This document shows, piece after piece, positions 1 to 8,212 of a stretch of DNA of 64,000 nt. Origin of the DNA: Actinomycetota bacterium. GTDB lineage: Bacteria; Actinomycetota; Acidimicrobiia; Acidimicrobiales; Ilumatobacteraceae. The position numbers and the translations under genes were made by a program. The stretch is from NCBI GenBank assembly GCA_947454105.1, contig CANGIP010000012.1, positions 1 to 64,000 on the forward strand. The letters are read 5' to 3'. Positions within the stretch are counted from its first letter, which is position 1. The number at the start of each line of letters is the position of its first letter. The notes below the pieces were generated by a model, which ran no database searches, had not been told where the DNA came from, and was given only the letters and a program-made list of their open reading frames with translations.

Positions 1-377
1 ATGGTGTTTTGGCCGCGTTTGACTGGAACTTGTGAGATCACACCTGATGTGAGTGATCCGCTGTTGGCTCCTTGAGCCCATGTTGCGGTGCCAGTTGCAA
101 ACGTTGCGGTCACGCCGCTCGTTGCGTCATCCCCAGGAATAAGCGTGCCACTAAAAATTCGCTCTTGTCCTTGTCGTTCGGTCAACGTTGAGTTCGAAAA
201 ATCGATGCTCGAAATCGGACCGCTGGTCGAGGCGGCGTGGGCAGGCGCAGCCGAGAGATACGAATTTGAAGCGATATACGCAGTGGATAAGAGCCCAACA
301 ATCGCGGCCATTGAAACCAGGACTTTGAGATTCTTGCGAACATTGTGGGAAGTGAAAAACGAAGTGGCGTGCATCAT
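1..377 (-). CDS. exported protein, partial (C-terminus beyond window)
   Basis: This reading frame runs leftward from tandem ATG codons (377 and 374) and stays open to the window edge, so only about 125 N-terminal codons are visible. The N-terminus has basic residues (VRKNLK, residues 13-18), a hydrophobic segment at about 19-36, and a signal-peptidase-I-like AHA|AS site near residue 48. The mature part is Ser/Thr/Gly-rich (ATFATGTATW and similar), as in secreted or surface-anchored proteins. No family is recognised. The product is probably exported. An AT-rich gap of about 80 bp separates it from the GlnR-like gene upstream, which is on the same strand, so it could be cotranscribed or have its own promoter there. 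Confidence 0.7.
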   Translation of the reverse strand, partial: MMHATSFFTSHNVRKNLKVLVSMAAIVGLLSTAYIASNSYLSAAPAHAASTSGPISSIDFSNSTLTERQGQERIFSGTLIPGDDATSGVTATFATGTATWAQGANSGSLTSGVISQVPVKRGQNT

Positions 378-458
378 ATGCACGAAAGTCAATCACACAA
401 GTGCACCGTATACACCATTTACGTGCAAAATATACACTAAACTTTTTAGAAACTATTT

Positions 459-1145
459 CTAATTTCCCCAGCGGGATTGACCGAAGCGATAGCCAACACT
501 GCGAACTGTCTGAATCAGGTTTGCTTGCTCTTCACCTAACTTGGCTCGAAGTCGACGAATATGCACGTCAACGGTTCGGGCGCCGCCGTAATAGTCGTAT
601 CCCCACACCCGAGACAACAGAATTTCACGAGTGAAAACCTTGCCGGGGTTCTGGGTAAGAAACTTCAACAACTCATATTCCATGTAGGTCAAGTCGAGCG
701 GGCGACCGTCAATCGACGCCTGATAGGTCTCAAGGTTGAGGGCGAGTCCACCGTAGTCAACAACATCGGGTTTGATGCTCGATGACATGTGAGCAAACAC
801 ATGCTTGAGGCGTGCTTCAAGTTCGCGCGGATGAAACGGCAACAAACAGAAGTCAGTAAACAACTCATCACGCAATGTGAGATCGTCGAGCTGCGCACCA
901 GTGACCAACAACATCAGTGGCACTTGAATTCCGTCGCGCTTGCGCAACGCGCGACACACTGCCCATGCGCCTTCCATATCTTCGTCGGCCATCACGATGG
1001 CGCCCAGCCAACCTTCGGTCGGTTCGGCTTTGATCACGGCATCAGCAGAGGCAAACGACTTCCAACGAAAGCCGGCCATGTCAAGAGTGCGCGCCAGTTC
1101 GGGCGACGGTGACTCGGGGAAGACTGCGATGAGATCCATGACCAT
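459..1145 (-). CDS. glnR: GlnR-like OmpR-family orphan response regulator
   Basis: A 228-aa two-domain regulator. Residues about 1-118 form a receiver fold that lacks the paired acidic residues after beta-1 and the conserved Lys before PF (here LLPF, 101-104); one Asp (D54) sits near the usual phosphorylation position. This atypical pocket is a hallmark of actinobacterial GlnR. Residues about 125-223 are an OmpR/PhoB winged helix with a stretch (VWGYDYYGGARTVDVHIRR) very close to Streptomyces GlnR as I remember it. GlnR controls nitrogen assimilation genes, and this gene lies 8 bp downstream of glnA on the same strand, with glnII next. MtrA- or PhoP-like alternatives fit the receiver less well. 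ATG 1145 or ATG 1139 could be the start. Confidence 0.75.
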   Translation of the reverse strand: MVMDLIAVFPESPSPELARTLDMAGFRWKSFASADAVIKAEPTEGWLGAIVMADEDMEGAWAVCRALRKRDGIQVPLMLLVTGAQLDDLTLRDELFTDFCLLPFHPRELEARLKHVFAHMSSSIKPDVVDYGGLALNLETYQASIDGRPLDLTYMEYELLKFLTQNPGKVFTREILLSRVWGYDYYGGARTVDVHIRRLRAKLGEEQANLIQTVRSVGYRFGQSRWGN

Positions 1146-1153
1146 GCTCGTGC

Positions 1154-2515
1154 TCAGATGCTCTTCAAGTATCGCTGAAGTTCAAATGGGGTGACTTGCG
1201 TTTTGTAACCGCGCCATTCAGATCGCTTGTTACGCAAGAACCATTCGAAGATGTGTTCACCAAGAGCTTCTCGCACCAACGTTGATGACTCCATCACGTT
1301 GAGCGCATCAGACAACGACTGCGGCAATTGTGCAATACCTAACTTGTCGAGATCGCCATCATGCATTTCAAACAAGTTGGCATCGGCCTCTGCGGGAAGT
1401 TCGTAATTCTGTTCGATACCGCGCAACCCAGCAGCCAAGATCACCGAGAACGCCAAGTATGGGTTACACGCCGGATCGGGTGAACGATATTCGATGCGAG
1501 TCGCCGACGGATTGGCCTTCTTGGGAACAGGCACACGAATCAGTCCACTGCGGTTGTTGCGAGCCCACGACACATGCACGGGTGCTTCAAAACCAGGCAC
1601 TAAACGCTTGTAGCTATTGACTGTTTGGTTGGTGACTGCGGTGATTTCACTGGCGTGATGCAACAAGCCCGCCATGAACTTCTTGGCAGTGTCGGACAAG
1701 TTGTATGCATCATCAGGTGAATAGAAAGCGTTGCTGTCGCTGTCGTCGGTGCCGTTGTTGTTGAACAACGACAAGTGCAAGTGCATTCCGCTACCTTGCA
1801 CACCTTCAAGCGGTTTGGGCATGAACGTTGCATGCACACCTTGCGCTGCAGCAACTTCTTTCACGACCAAACGGAAAGTCATCACACTGTCGGCCATGGT
1901 GAGCGCATCGGTATGGCGCAAATCGATTTCGTGTTGCGACGGAGCGTCCTCGTGAAACGAATACTCCACCGGAATACTCATGGTCTCGAGTGTGCGAATG
2001 GTTTCTTTGCGTAACGTGCCCGTGACATCGGTCGTTGTGAGGTCAAAGAATGATGCTTCATCAAGCGGCTTAGGTGGCTGACCATTTTCGGGAGGAGCGA
2101 AATAGAAGAACTCCATGTCGGGTGCGATCAAGAAATCGAGTCCCATTGCTTGAGCGCGCTGCAAGTTGCGGCGCAATACCTGACGGGGGTCGCCACCAAA
2201 TGGTGAACCATCAAGGTTGTAGATATCGCAGAACACGCGCGCTTCGGGCGCCTTGTTGTCGGCCCATGGCAACATCACAAATGTGTTGGGGTCGGGAATC
2301 GCGAGCACATCACTTTCTTGCACGCGTGAGAATCCATCAATTGATGAACCGTCAAAGGTCATGCCATCTTCGAGAGCATTTTCAAGTTCGGCCGGACTGA
2401 TGGCGAAGCTCTTGAGATTGCCCAAGACATCGGTGAACCACAATCGAATAAGTCGGACGCCGCGCTCTTCGACGGTGCGAAGCACGTAGTCACGCTGTTG
2501 ATTCAGCATGTTCAT
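1154..2515 (-). CDS. glnA: glutamine synthetase, type I (GlnA2/GSI-alpha-like)
   Basis: ATP-dependent condensation of glutamate and ammonium to glutamine in the cytoplasm. The 453-aa product has the GSI beta-grasp start (RLWFTDVLGNLKSFAI), the DGSSIDGF latch, an NQTVNSYKRLVPG substrate loop and an IEYRSPDPACNPYL C-terminal signature. It resembles mycobacterial GlnA2. The usual adenylylation motif around NLYDLPP is absent (the region reads NYELPAEADANLFEM), so control by GlnE adenylylation is doubtful. I chose ATG 2515 because upstream codons to 2554 look non-homologous; ATG 2509 is also possible. It is followed after 8 bp by the GlnR-like regulator, suggesting an operon. Confidence 0.93.
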   Translation of the reverse strand: MNMLNQQRDYVLRTVEERGVRLIRLWFTDVLGNLKSFAISPAELENALEDGMTFDGSSIDGFSRVQESDVLAIPDPNTFVMLPWADNKAPEARVFCDIYNLDGSPFGGDPRQVLRRNLQRAQAMGLDFLIAPDMEFFYFAPPENGQPPKPLDEASFFDLTTTDVTGTLRKETIRTLETMSIPVEYSFHEDAPSQHEIDLRHTDALTMADSVMTFRLVVKEVAAAQGVHATFMPKPLEGVQGSGMHLHLSLFNNNGTDDSDSNAFYSPDDAYNLSDTAKKFMAGLLHHASEITAVTNQTVNSYKRLVPGFEAPVHVSWARNNRSGLIRVPVPKKANPSATRIEYRSPDPACNPYLAFSVILAAGLRGIEQNYELPAEADANLFEMHDGDLDKLGIAQLPQSLSDALNVMESSTLVREALGEHIFEWFLRNKRSEWRGYKTQVTPFELQRYLKSI

Positions 2516-2550
2516 GGTTTCAGTCTGCCTTTGCTGTTTTGATAAATGAC

Positions 2551-2588
2551 CCAAAAAATGAAACTAGGGGCCGGGTTTCCCCAGCCCC
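2551..2588 (-). terminator. intrinsic terminator of glnII
   Basis: Read leftward, the DNA has a 9-bp stem with one mismatch (GGGGCTGGG / CCCGGCCCC, 2567-2588), a GAAA-type loop, and then a T-rich tail containing six consecutive T (2553-2558). It lies 48 bp beyond the glnII stop and about 35 bp before the glnA start. This implies that glnA has its own promoter overlapping or following the hairpin, or that read-through is used for regulation. Confidence 0.7.
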
Positions 2589-2636
2589 CAGTTCAGATTG
2601 CTTGCACCTCGATGAGTCGAGGCAAGGTGTGTGGCC

Positions 2637-3644
2637 TCAGCCGCAAACTGTCTCAAGAAGGAGACGGCAGACGGTGTACGGATCCATGTTGGCGTTCGGA
2701 CGACGGTCTTCGGCGTAGCCACGACCAGACTTTTCAACCTGGAACGGAATACGGATTGAAGCACCACGGTCGGAAACGCCGTAGCTGAACTTGTTCCACG
2801 GAGCGGTTTCGTGCTTGCCGGTGAGGCGGCTTTCGATGTCGTGACCGTAGTTGGTGACGTGCTCCATGACCTTCTTGCCGATGGCGTTACATGCAGCAGT
2901 GATGGCCTTCATGTCCTTGTCTTCACGCATGGCCTTGGTCGAGAAGTTGGTGTGAGCACCAGCTCCGTTCCAGTCACCCTTTTGCGGCTTGGCGGCCAAG
3001 GTGATGACCACGTCGTAATCTTCGGCGATGCGGTGCAACAACCAACGAGCGACATGCATGTGGTCGCCAACGGTGAGTGCGTCAGCGGCACCAATCTGGA
3101 ACTCCCACTGACCGGGCATGACTTCGGCGTTGGTGCCTTCGATCATGAGACCAGCATCGAGGCAAGCCTGCGTGTGCTCTTCGATGATCTCTCGACCAAT
3201 GACGCGGCCGGTGCCGACGCCGCAGTAGTACGGACCCTGCGGTTCGGGGAATCCGCCACCGACGGGGAAGCCGAGGGGGCGACCGTCTGGGCGAAGCATG
3301 GTGTATTCCTGCTCGATACCGAAGATCATTTCGTCAGAGGCGTACTTCTTGGCAGCCTTGGCACACGCGGCACGGGTGTTGGTTGCGTGGGGCTTGCCGG
3401 TGGTTGCCGACGTAACTTCACACAAAACGAGGATGTTGTCGCCGCCACGGATGGGGTCGGGACAGGTGAACACGGGGATCAGGGCACAGTCGGACTTGTC
3501 GCCCGATGCCTGATTGGTTGACGATCCGTCGAAACCCCAGTTTGGAGGGGTGGTGACGTCGTCCGCCAAGATCTTGGTCTTTGAACGGAGCAACGGTGTC
3601 GGCTCGGTGCCGTCGATCCAGATGTATTCGGCTTGATAGGCCAC
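2637..3644 (-). CDS. glnII: glutamine synthetase, type II (eukaryotic-type)
   Basis: A 335-aa GSII enzyme, the second ammonium-assimilating synthetase here. Visible family features: YIWIDGTEPTPLLRSKTK start, NWGFDGSSTNQA loop, FGIEQEYTML metal-site strand, GPYYCGVG, GDWNGAGAHTNFST and NKFSYGVSDRGASIRIP. The start is GTG at 3644, with a strong GGAGG seven bases upstream; the long open frame further upstream crosses the divergent promoter region and is not coding. It has its own terminator (2551-2588). GSII with GlnR-type control is known from Streptomyces and Frankia relatives. A candidate operator lies at 3739-3769 upstream. Confidence 0.95.
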   Translation of the reverse strand: MAYQAEYIWIDGTEPTPLLRSKTKILADDVTTPPNWGFDGSSTNQASGDKSDCALIPVFTCPDPIRGGDNILVLCEVTSATTGKPHATNTRAACAKAAKKYASDEMIFGIEQEYTMLRPDGRPLGFPVGGGFPEPQGPYYCGVGTGRVIGREIIEEHTQACLDAGLMIEGTNAEVMPGQWEFQIGAADALTVGDHMHVARWLLHRIAEDYDVVITLAAKPQKGDWNGAGAHTNFSTKAMREDKDMKAITAACNAIGKKVMEHVTNYGHDIESRLTGKHETAPWNKFSYGVSDRGASIRIPFQVEKSGRGYAEDRRPNANMDPYTVCRLLLETVCG

Positions 3645-3738
3645 TTGGTCCTCCAGGGATTTGGTCCGGCGATGCCGGGTTAGTTGTACGGGGCAGCGAA
3701 AGGTTCGCAGGGGGGCATTTCTCGGTCGTTGCCCAATT

Positions 3739-3769
3739 GTGAACGCTGTGTGAACCATCTTTGGTTCAC
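3739..3769. promoter_or_regulatory. candidate GlnR/OmpR-type operator between glnII and nadE
   Basis: GTGAAC occurs at 3739-3744 and again at 3750-3755, exactly 11 bp (one helical turn) apart, and an inverted copy GTTCAC lies at 3764-3769. The last two form a perfect 8-bp inverted repeat (GTGAACCA, 4-bp spacer, TGGTTCAC). OmpR-family proteins including GlnR bind tandem half-sites spaced 11 bp. The half-site only partly fits the published GlnR consensus (GTnAC-n6-GnAAC), so the assignment is an inference. It lies 95 bp upstream of glnII and about 90 bp upstream of nadE and could serve either gene. Confidence 0.45.
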
Positions 3770-3857
3770 GGCGCAACAACGAACTCAAACCGCAGTCGTA
3801 ACGGTAACCGCAAACCTTCCGAACGCCCACACTGGCGGTGCGGTTAGCCTCGCAGAT

Positions 3858-5501
3858 GTGGCAACTTTGCGCGTCGGCTTGGCTCAGATGAACCCCACCG
3901 TGGGCGACTTGGCGGGTAATCGAACGTTGATTGCCGACTTGTATGCGCAAGCTGTTGCGGCCCACTGCGATGTCGTGGCGTTTAGTGAGTTGTCGGTGAC
4001 GGGTTATCCACCCGAAGACTTGGTGTTGAAACCTGGCTTCGTACGCGACAACCGCATTGTGGTTGAAGACCTCGCGAAATTGACCGGCTCGTGTGTTGCA
4101 GTGATTGGTTTTGTTGACAGCGGCGTTGGTAATCAAGTGGCCTCGGGTCGACCTGTGATTTATAACGCCGCGGCCGTGTGTGCAAACGGCGCGATTCAAC
4201 ACGTGTATCACAAACGGTTGTTACCGAACTACGACGTGTTTGATGAAGAGCGCACCTTTGAACCAGGTAGCGGTGAGCACCATATTTTTGATGTGGCTGG
4301 CGTGAAGTGTGCCGTGTCAATTTGTGAAGACATCTGGCGTGCCGATGGTCCTGTCAGTCAGCAAGCTCGTGCGGGTGCACTAGTAAACATCAATATCAAT
4401 GGTTCGCCCTTTCATAGTGGCAAGTTGCTTGAACGTGAAGAAATGTTGCGCACGCGTGCTACTGAAAACAAATGCGCGATTGTGTATGTCAATCAAGTGG
4501 GTGGACAAGACGAACTCATTTTTGATGGTTCATCAATGGTGTTTGCCGCCGACGGAACTTTGTTAAGTCGTTCGGCGCAATTTGAAAGTGGATTGACAGT
4601 AGTTGAGATCAACGTTGATCAACCTCAAATTGCATCTGTTGCACCAATCAGTGATCGTTATGCCGAAATGTATGGGGCCCTCGTATTAGGTACGCGCGAT
4701 TATGTGCGCAAGAACAAGTTCACCGATGTGGTGATTGGTCTCTCTGGCGGAATCGACTCATCAATTGTGGCGGCTGTTGCCGTTGATGCTTTAGGTGCCG
4801 ACCATGTACATGGTGTCGCGATGCCTTCGCGTTATTCATCTGATGGTTCAAAGACTGATGCGTATGCATTGGCGGAAGCCTTAGGTATTGACTGTCGCAC
4901 GATTTCGATCGAGCCAGTCTTTGAGGCGTATCTATCAATGCTTGCTCCAAGTTTTGCGGGTAAGCCGGCCGACCTCACTGAAGAGAATTTGCAGAGCCGC
5001 TGCCGCGGACAAATTTTGATGGCCTTGTCAAACAAATTTGGTTGGATGGTTTTGACAACGGGCAACAAGAGCGAACTTGCGGTCGGATACTTCACGATTT
5101 ATGGCGACTCGGTTGGTGGCTATGCAGTCATTAAAGATTTATTGAAGACCGATGTGTTTGGTTTGAGTCGGTATGTCAATCAGCGCGCTGGTCGCGAGAT
5201 CATTCCCGAGTCGGTGCTTACCAAGCCACCGTCAGCTGAACTACGTCCCGATCAACGCGACGATCAAAGTCTGCCGCCCTACGACGTGCTTGATCCGATC
5301 TTGGCGTTGTATGTCGAACAAGATCGCACCGCGGCCGAGATTATTGAACTCGGCCACCCCGAAGACATCGTGCGACGCATTGCACGACTTGTTGACATCA
5401 ATGAATATAAACGTCGTCAATGCCCTCCAGGTGTGCGCGTTTCTGAAAAGGCGTTCGGCAAAGATCGTCGACTACCAATTACGAATGGTTACCGCGGTTA
5501 A
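3858..5501 (+). CDS. nadE: glutamine-dependent NAD+ synthetase
   Basis: Amidates deamido-NAD to NAD+ in the last step of NAD biosynthesis, using glutamine-derived ammonia. It has an N-terminal carbon-nitrogen hydrolase domain (about residues 1-265) with Glu in FSELSVTGYPPEDL, Lys in YHKRLLPNYDVFDE and the nucleophile Cys in SICEDIW. The C-terminal ATP-pyrophosphatase domain has the SGGIDSS P-loop near residue 296. At 547 aa it is the shorter form, not the ~680-aa mycobacterial type. I chose GTG 3858 because it begins MATLRVGLAQMNPTVGD; the frame upstream is not homologous. Its stop codon abuts the stop of the convergent MFS gene with no spacer. Confidence 0.95.
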   Translation: MATLRVGLAQMNPTVGDLAGNRTLIADLYAQAVAAHCDVVAFSELSVTGYPPEDLVLKPGFVRDNRIVVEDLAKLTGSCVAVIGFVDSGVGNQVASGRPVIYNAAAVCANGAIQHVYHKRLLPNYDVFDEERTFEPGSGEHHIFDVAGVKCAVSICEDIWRADGPVSQQARAGALVNININGSPFHSGKLLEREEMLRTRATENKCAIVYVNQVGGQDELIFDGSSMVFAADGTLLSRSAQFESGLTVVEINVDQPQIASVAPISDRYAEMYGALVLGTRDYVRKNKFTDVVIGLSGGIDSSIVAAVAVDALGADHVHGVAMPSRYSSDGSKTDAYALAEALGIDCRTISIEPVFEAYLSMLAPSFAGKPADLTEENLQSRCRGQILMALSNKFGWMVLTTGNKSELAVGYFTIYGDSVGGYAVIKDLLKTDVFGLSRYVNQRAGREIIPESVLTKPPSAELRPDQRDDQSLPPYDVLDPILALYVEQDRTAAEIIELGHPEDIVRRIARLVDINEYKRRQCPPGVRVSEKAFGKDRRLPITNGYRG

Positions 5502-6704
5502 TCAAGCTGCGCGTTGAGTTGTACGCCCATACGCAACGATGCACCCAATCATTCCGGCCGCGCAGATTGCGCCAATGAAAGCCGGAACATTGATACCGAA
5601 TTTGTCGTAGGCCGCAGTAGCAATGAGCGACATACTTGCACGGCCCAAAGTTCCGCCGGCTAAAACAATTCCTAATCCGCGTCCAGGTGAAGCCGGGATG
5701 AGGTTGGCGGCTAATGGCAGCATGCTCACGATAGAGAATTCAAAACCAAGTAAGTAAATGCCCAACAAAATCAAGCCGGTGACTTGGTTGTTGTGCCCGA
5801 CAGTGAGCAAAAGGCCCGCTGGGAAAATGAGTGCGGCACCGAATATTGCACTGCGCTCTTTGCCCCAGGTGTCAGTGCGGCGAGCACTTGTTACCGACGC
5901 GAGTAGTTCAAATGCTCCGAGACCAAAGACCACTGCCGAAATACCGGCTTCGGTAAAACCAAATTGATCTTCGAGCCATGAACCAAAGGTGACAAACAAA
6001 GTTTGGCTCGCGGCCATTAAGAAAAACATCGCGCCAAAGATCCAGTAACCATTGAGCGGCATCTTGGGTTTAACGGTTTCTCGCGATCGTTGCGAACCAG
6101 CGACATCGTGACCGTCAAGGCGAGTCATCACAATGAGGGCCATGACGGCAACACTGATCGCACCAACGGCATAACCCCAGCGCCATGAACTGGCGGCAGC
6201 CACCAGACCCATTGCAGTCACACCAATAAGTAGACCGAGTGCCCATGACGTTTCGGTGATGCCAATAACACGGCCGCGCTTTTCGTATTCAACGTGATCA
6301 TTCACCCACGACGCGAGACCAATATCGAAAATGAATTTGGCGATGGCAATCAGCAATATGCCAAGAACAAAAATCCATACCGATGGACTTGCCGCTGCGA
6401 TAGTGGCAGCACCAGAAATTGCGAGTAATCCACCGGCCATCGCAGTACGACGATGTAGGCGATCGACGAGTCGACCAAGTACGGGCGAGATGCCCATCGC
6501 GATCTCAGTGATCATGAGCGCGAGTCCAAGTCGCGACAAACTGATATGGAAATCGTCAGAAATGCTTGCAAGAAATGGTGGGGCGTAGCGGAAACAGGCG
6601 TTTGATGTCAGTCGCGCAATAGTGAGTGTCAAAACATGGCGTCGAGTTTCTTCAGAATACGTGTCGTCTAGAAACCGATCAGCAAGGTATTTCTTGGTTG
6701 TCAC
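5502..6704 (-). CDS. MFS transporter
   Basis: A 400-aa major facilitator superfamily permease with about 12 hydrophobic segments. The loop between TM2 and TM3 carries the GRLVDRLHRR variant of the MFS GxxxDrxGrr motif, and a long polar loop (DGHDVAGSQRSRETVKPK) separates the halves. The substrate cannot be told from sequence. It is the last gene of a leftward trio: its start overlaps the stop of the metallopeptidase gene by 4 bp, so the set is likely cotranscribed. It converges on nadE with zero intergenic bases. Confidence 0.85.
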   Translation of the reverse strand: MTTKKYLADRFLDDTYSEETRRHVLTLTIARLTSNACFRYAPPFLASISDDFHISLSRLGLALMITEIAMGISPVLGRLVDRLHRRTAMAGGLLAISGAATIAAASPSVWIFVLGILLIAIAKFIFDIGLASWVNDHVEYEKRGRVIGITETSWALGLLIGVTAMGLVAAASSWRWGYAVGAISVAVMALIVMTRLDGHDVAGSQRSRETVKPKMPLNGYWIFGAMFFLMAASQTLFVTFGSWLEDQFGFTEAGISAVVFGLGAFELLASVTSARRTDTWGKERSAIFGAALIFPAGLLLTVGHNNQVTGLILLGIYLLGFEFSIVSMLPLAANLIPASPGRGLGIVLAGGTLGRASMSLIATAAYDKFGINVPAFIGAICAAGMIGCIVAYGRTTQRAA

Positions 6705-7297
6705 GGCGTGGCTGCATCTCGTGAATCAATGACATCATTGTCATCCTCGGTGTCTCCTGCTTTCGCGATGAGATATCCGATGGCACGTTCGGTCTTTTCG
6801 TAGCGCCGAGTGATTTCCCAAAAATCAGGACCGTGGCCTGACACATGTAGGTGCGCTAATTCGTGAACGATCACGTAGTCGAGGACCCATGAAGGAAAAC
6901 CGACTAGGCGAGTGGACATACGAATTGTTTTTGTTGAGGGTGTACAAAGCCCCCATACCGATGTGAGATTTTCTGCCCATTCAATGCTGTCGGGTGTACG
7001 GAGCAAGTAACGCTTTGCCAAAATGCGAGCGCGATCGGTGAGATCAACTTCTTGGGTCGCAATTTTGCGTTTAAAGCGACGCACCATTTCGGCGACGTTG
7101 CTCGCTTCTTCGCTCTTGCTCATCCAACTCGGAATTGAAACGCGCAATACATCGCCGTGCATTTGTGCGCTGACGGTACGACGACGCTTTTTTGAGCGAA
7201 CGACTTCAACCTGAAATGGTTCGAGTTGAACGGGTGAGTCGTCAAAAAGTTTGAGTTCAGAATTTTCTGATGCGGCGTTGCTTGTCATGTCACTCAT
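6701..7297 (-). CDS. YgjP/M48-like zinc metallopeptidase (DUF45)
   Basis: A 198-aa protein of the YgjP-like (WLM/DUF45) group. The C-terminal half holds HELAHLHVSGHGPDFW, i.e. a gluzincin HExxH plus a downstream His, with the family pattern DYVIVHELAHL. The N-terminal half carries the basic VVRSKKRRRTVSAQM strand typical of the family. It presumably acts in the cytoplasm as a zinc-dependent hydrolase; no signal peptide is seen and the substrate is unknown. Both ends overlap neighbours by 4 bp (histidine phosphatase upstream, MFS downstream), pointing to translational coupling. Confidence 0.85.
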   Translation of the reverse strand: MSDMTSNAASENSELKLFDDSPVQLEPFQVEVVRSKKRRRTVSAQMHGDVLRVSIPSWMSKSEEASNVAEMVRRFKRKIATQEVDLTDRARILAKRYLLRTPDSIEWAENLTSVWGLCTPSTKTIRMSTRLVGFPSWVLDYVIVHELAHLHVSGHGPDFWEITRRYEKTERAIGYLIAKAGDTEDDNDVIDSRDAATP

Positions 7298-7941
7298 TCG
7301 ACCGCACCGGTGTTGCGCAGTTCATCGGCGATGAGTTGTAACGGAAATAACAACGATCCACATTTCCAACCATCGGTGGGTGTGTGTTCAAACCATGAAC
7401 CCGCCAAGTTGGGAAAGCGTTGTTCGCCGCCACCGAGGTGTTCGTGCATCAGTCGCAAGACACCACCGTGCGAAATCACCAAAACACAACCGCCGGCATT
7501 TTGCGTCACGATGTCGTTCAGGGCTGCTTGAGCACGCGAGGTCGTCGAGGCAACCGATTCAAAATTGGGCGGACGGCGATCGGACTCGAGGTAGCCAGGC
7601 CATTGGGTACGAATTTCAGATTGGGTCAGACCCTGCCATTCACCGGCATCGTTTTCTTGCCAACGCGGATCAAGTCGGTGGGCCGAACAACCGATGACAG
7701 AGGCAATGGTTTGTCCGGTGACTCGAGCGCGTTCAAGATCGCTCGTGACGACGACGTCAAAAGTGGGGCATTCGGTGGCTATGAGTCCGCCGGCGAGTCG
7801 AGCTTGTTCGACACCGAGTGCTGTCAGCGGTGGGTCGGCCCGGCCCTGCCAACGACCACTGGCATTCCAAGTGCTTTGGCCATGGCGCAGAACCAAGATT
7901 CGGGTTCGAAGTTGGTTGAGGGGTTCGACTGGCACAACCAA
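7294..7941 (-). CDS. histidine phosphatase family protein (phosphoglycerate-mutase-like)
   Basis: A 215-aa member of histidine phosphatase branch 1. The phosphate pocket is LVLRHGQSTWNASGRWQG, the acid region is DPRWQENDAGEWQG, and the second catalytic His lies in VLVISHGGVLR. Members include cofactor-dependent phosphoglycerate mutases and broad phosphatases; the substrate is not deducible here. The start is uncertain: TTG 7941 and GTG 7935 are in frame before the conserved core. It is the first gene of a leftward set and is divergent from the moaD-like gene, with under 40 bp between them, so the two share a very compact promoter region. Confidence 0.85.
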   Translation of the reverse strand: MVVPVEPLNQLRTRILVLRHGQSTWNASGRWQGRADPPLTALGVEQARLAGGLIATECPTFDVVVTSDLERARVTGQTIASVIGCSAHRLDPRWQENDAGEWQGLTQSEIRTQWPGYLESDRRPPNFESVASTTSRAQAALNDIVTQNAGGCVLVISHGGVLRLMHEHLGGGEQRFPNLAGSWFEHTPTDGWKCGSLLFPLQLIADELRNTGAVE

Positions 7942-7969
7942 CGAGGGTAGTGCGGGTACGCTCGGCGAG

Positions 7970-8212
7970 GTGGCAACTCTGCGTCTCTTTGCTCAAGCCC
8001 GAGAAGTGGCTGGAACCTCGAGCGACACCGTCGATGGGTCCACTGTCGATGAAGTGATTGCTAACGCTGTTGCTCGCTATGGGCAAAATTTCGCCAACTT
8101 GCTACCGACTTGCCGAATTTGGCTCAATGGTGAAGCGGTACCGGCTTCAACCACCGTGAGCGATAAAGATGAAGTAGCGGTTTTGCCACCCGTCTCTGGA
8201 GGATGCCAATGA
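7970..8212 (+). CDS. MoaD/ThiS-family sulfur carrier with GGCQ tail
   Basis: An 80-aa ubiquitin-like protein starting at GTG 7970 (VATLRLFAQAREVAGT), the usual MoaD start, and ending DEVAVLPPVSGGCQ. MoaD-family carriers accept sulfur as a thiocarboxylate on a C-terminal Gly-Gly; here two extra residues (Cys-Gln) follow the GG and would have to be removed first. It could serve molybdopterin synthesis or another sulfur-transfer pathway; no moaE or other partner lies nearby. The GGA-GGA codons for the GG double as the Shine-Dalgarno of the next gene, whose ATG overlaps this stop (ATGA). Confidence 0.8.
   Translation: MATLRLFAQAREVAGTSSDTVDGSTVDEVIANAVARYGQNFANLLPTCRIWLNGEAVPASTTVSDKDEVAVLPPVSGGCQ

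Noticed and set aside
3749..3770. Rex operator between glnII and nadE
   Set aside because: TGTGAA and TTCACG arms are present but separated by 10 bp instead of 4, so the geometry does not fit Rex.
3645..4211. N-terminal extension of glnII as a 524-aa protein
   Set aside because: The extra frame crosses the divergent promoter region and the nadE start, has no homology to GSII, and a GTG with a strong GGAGG sits exactly at the family start.
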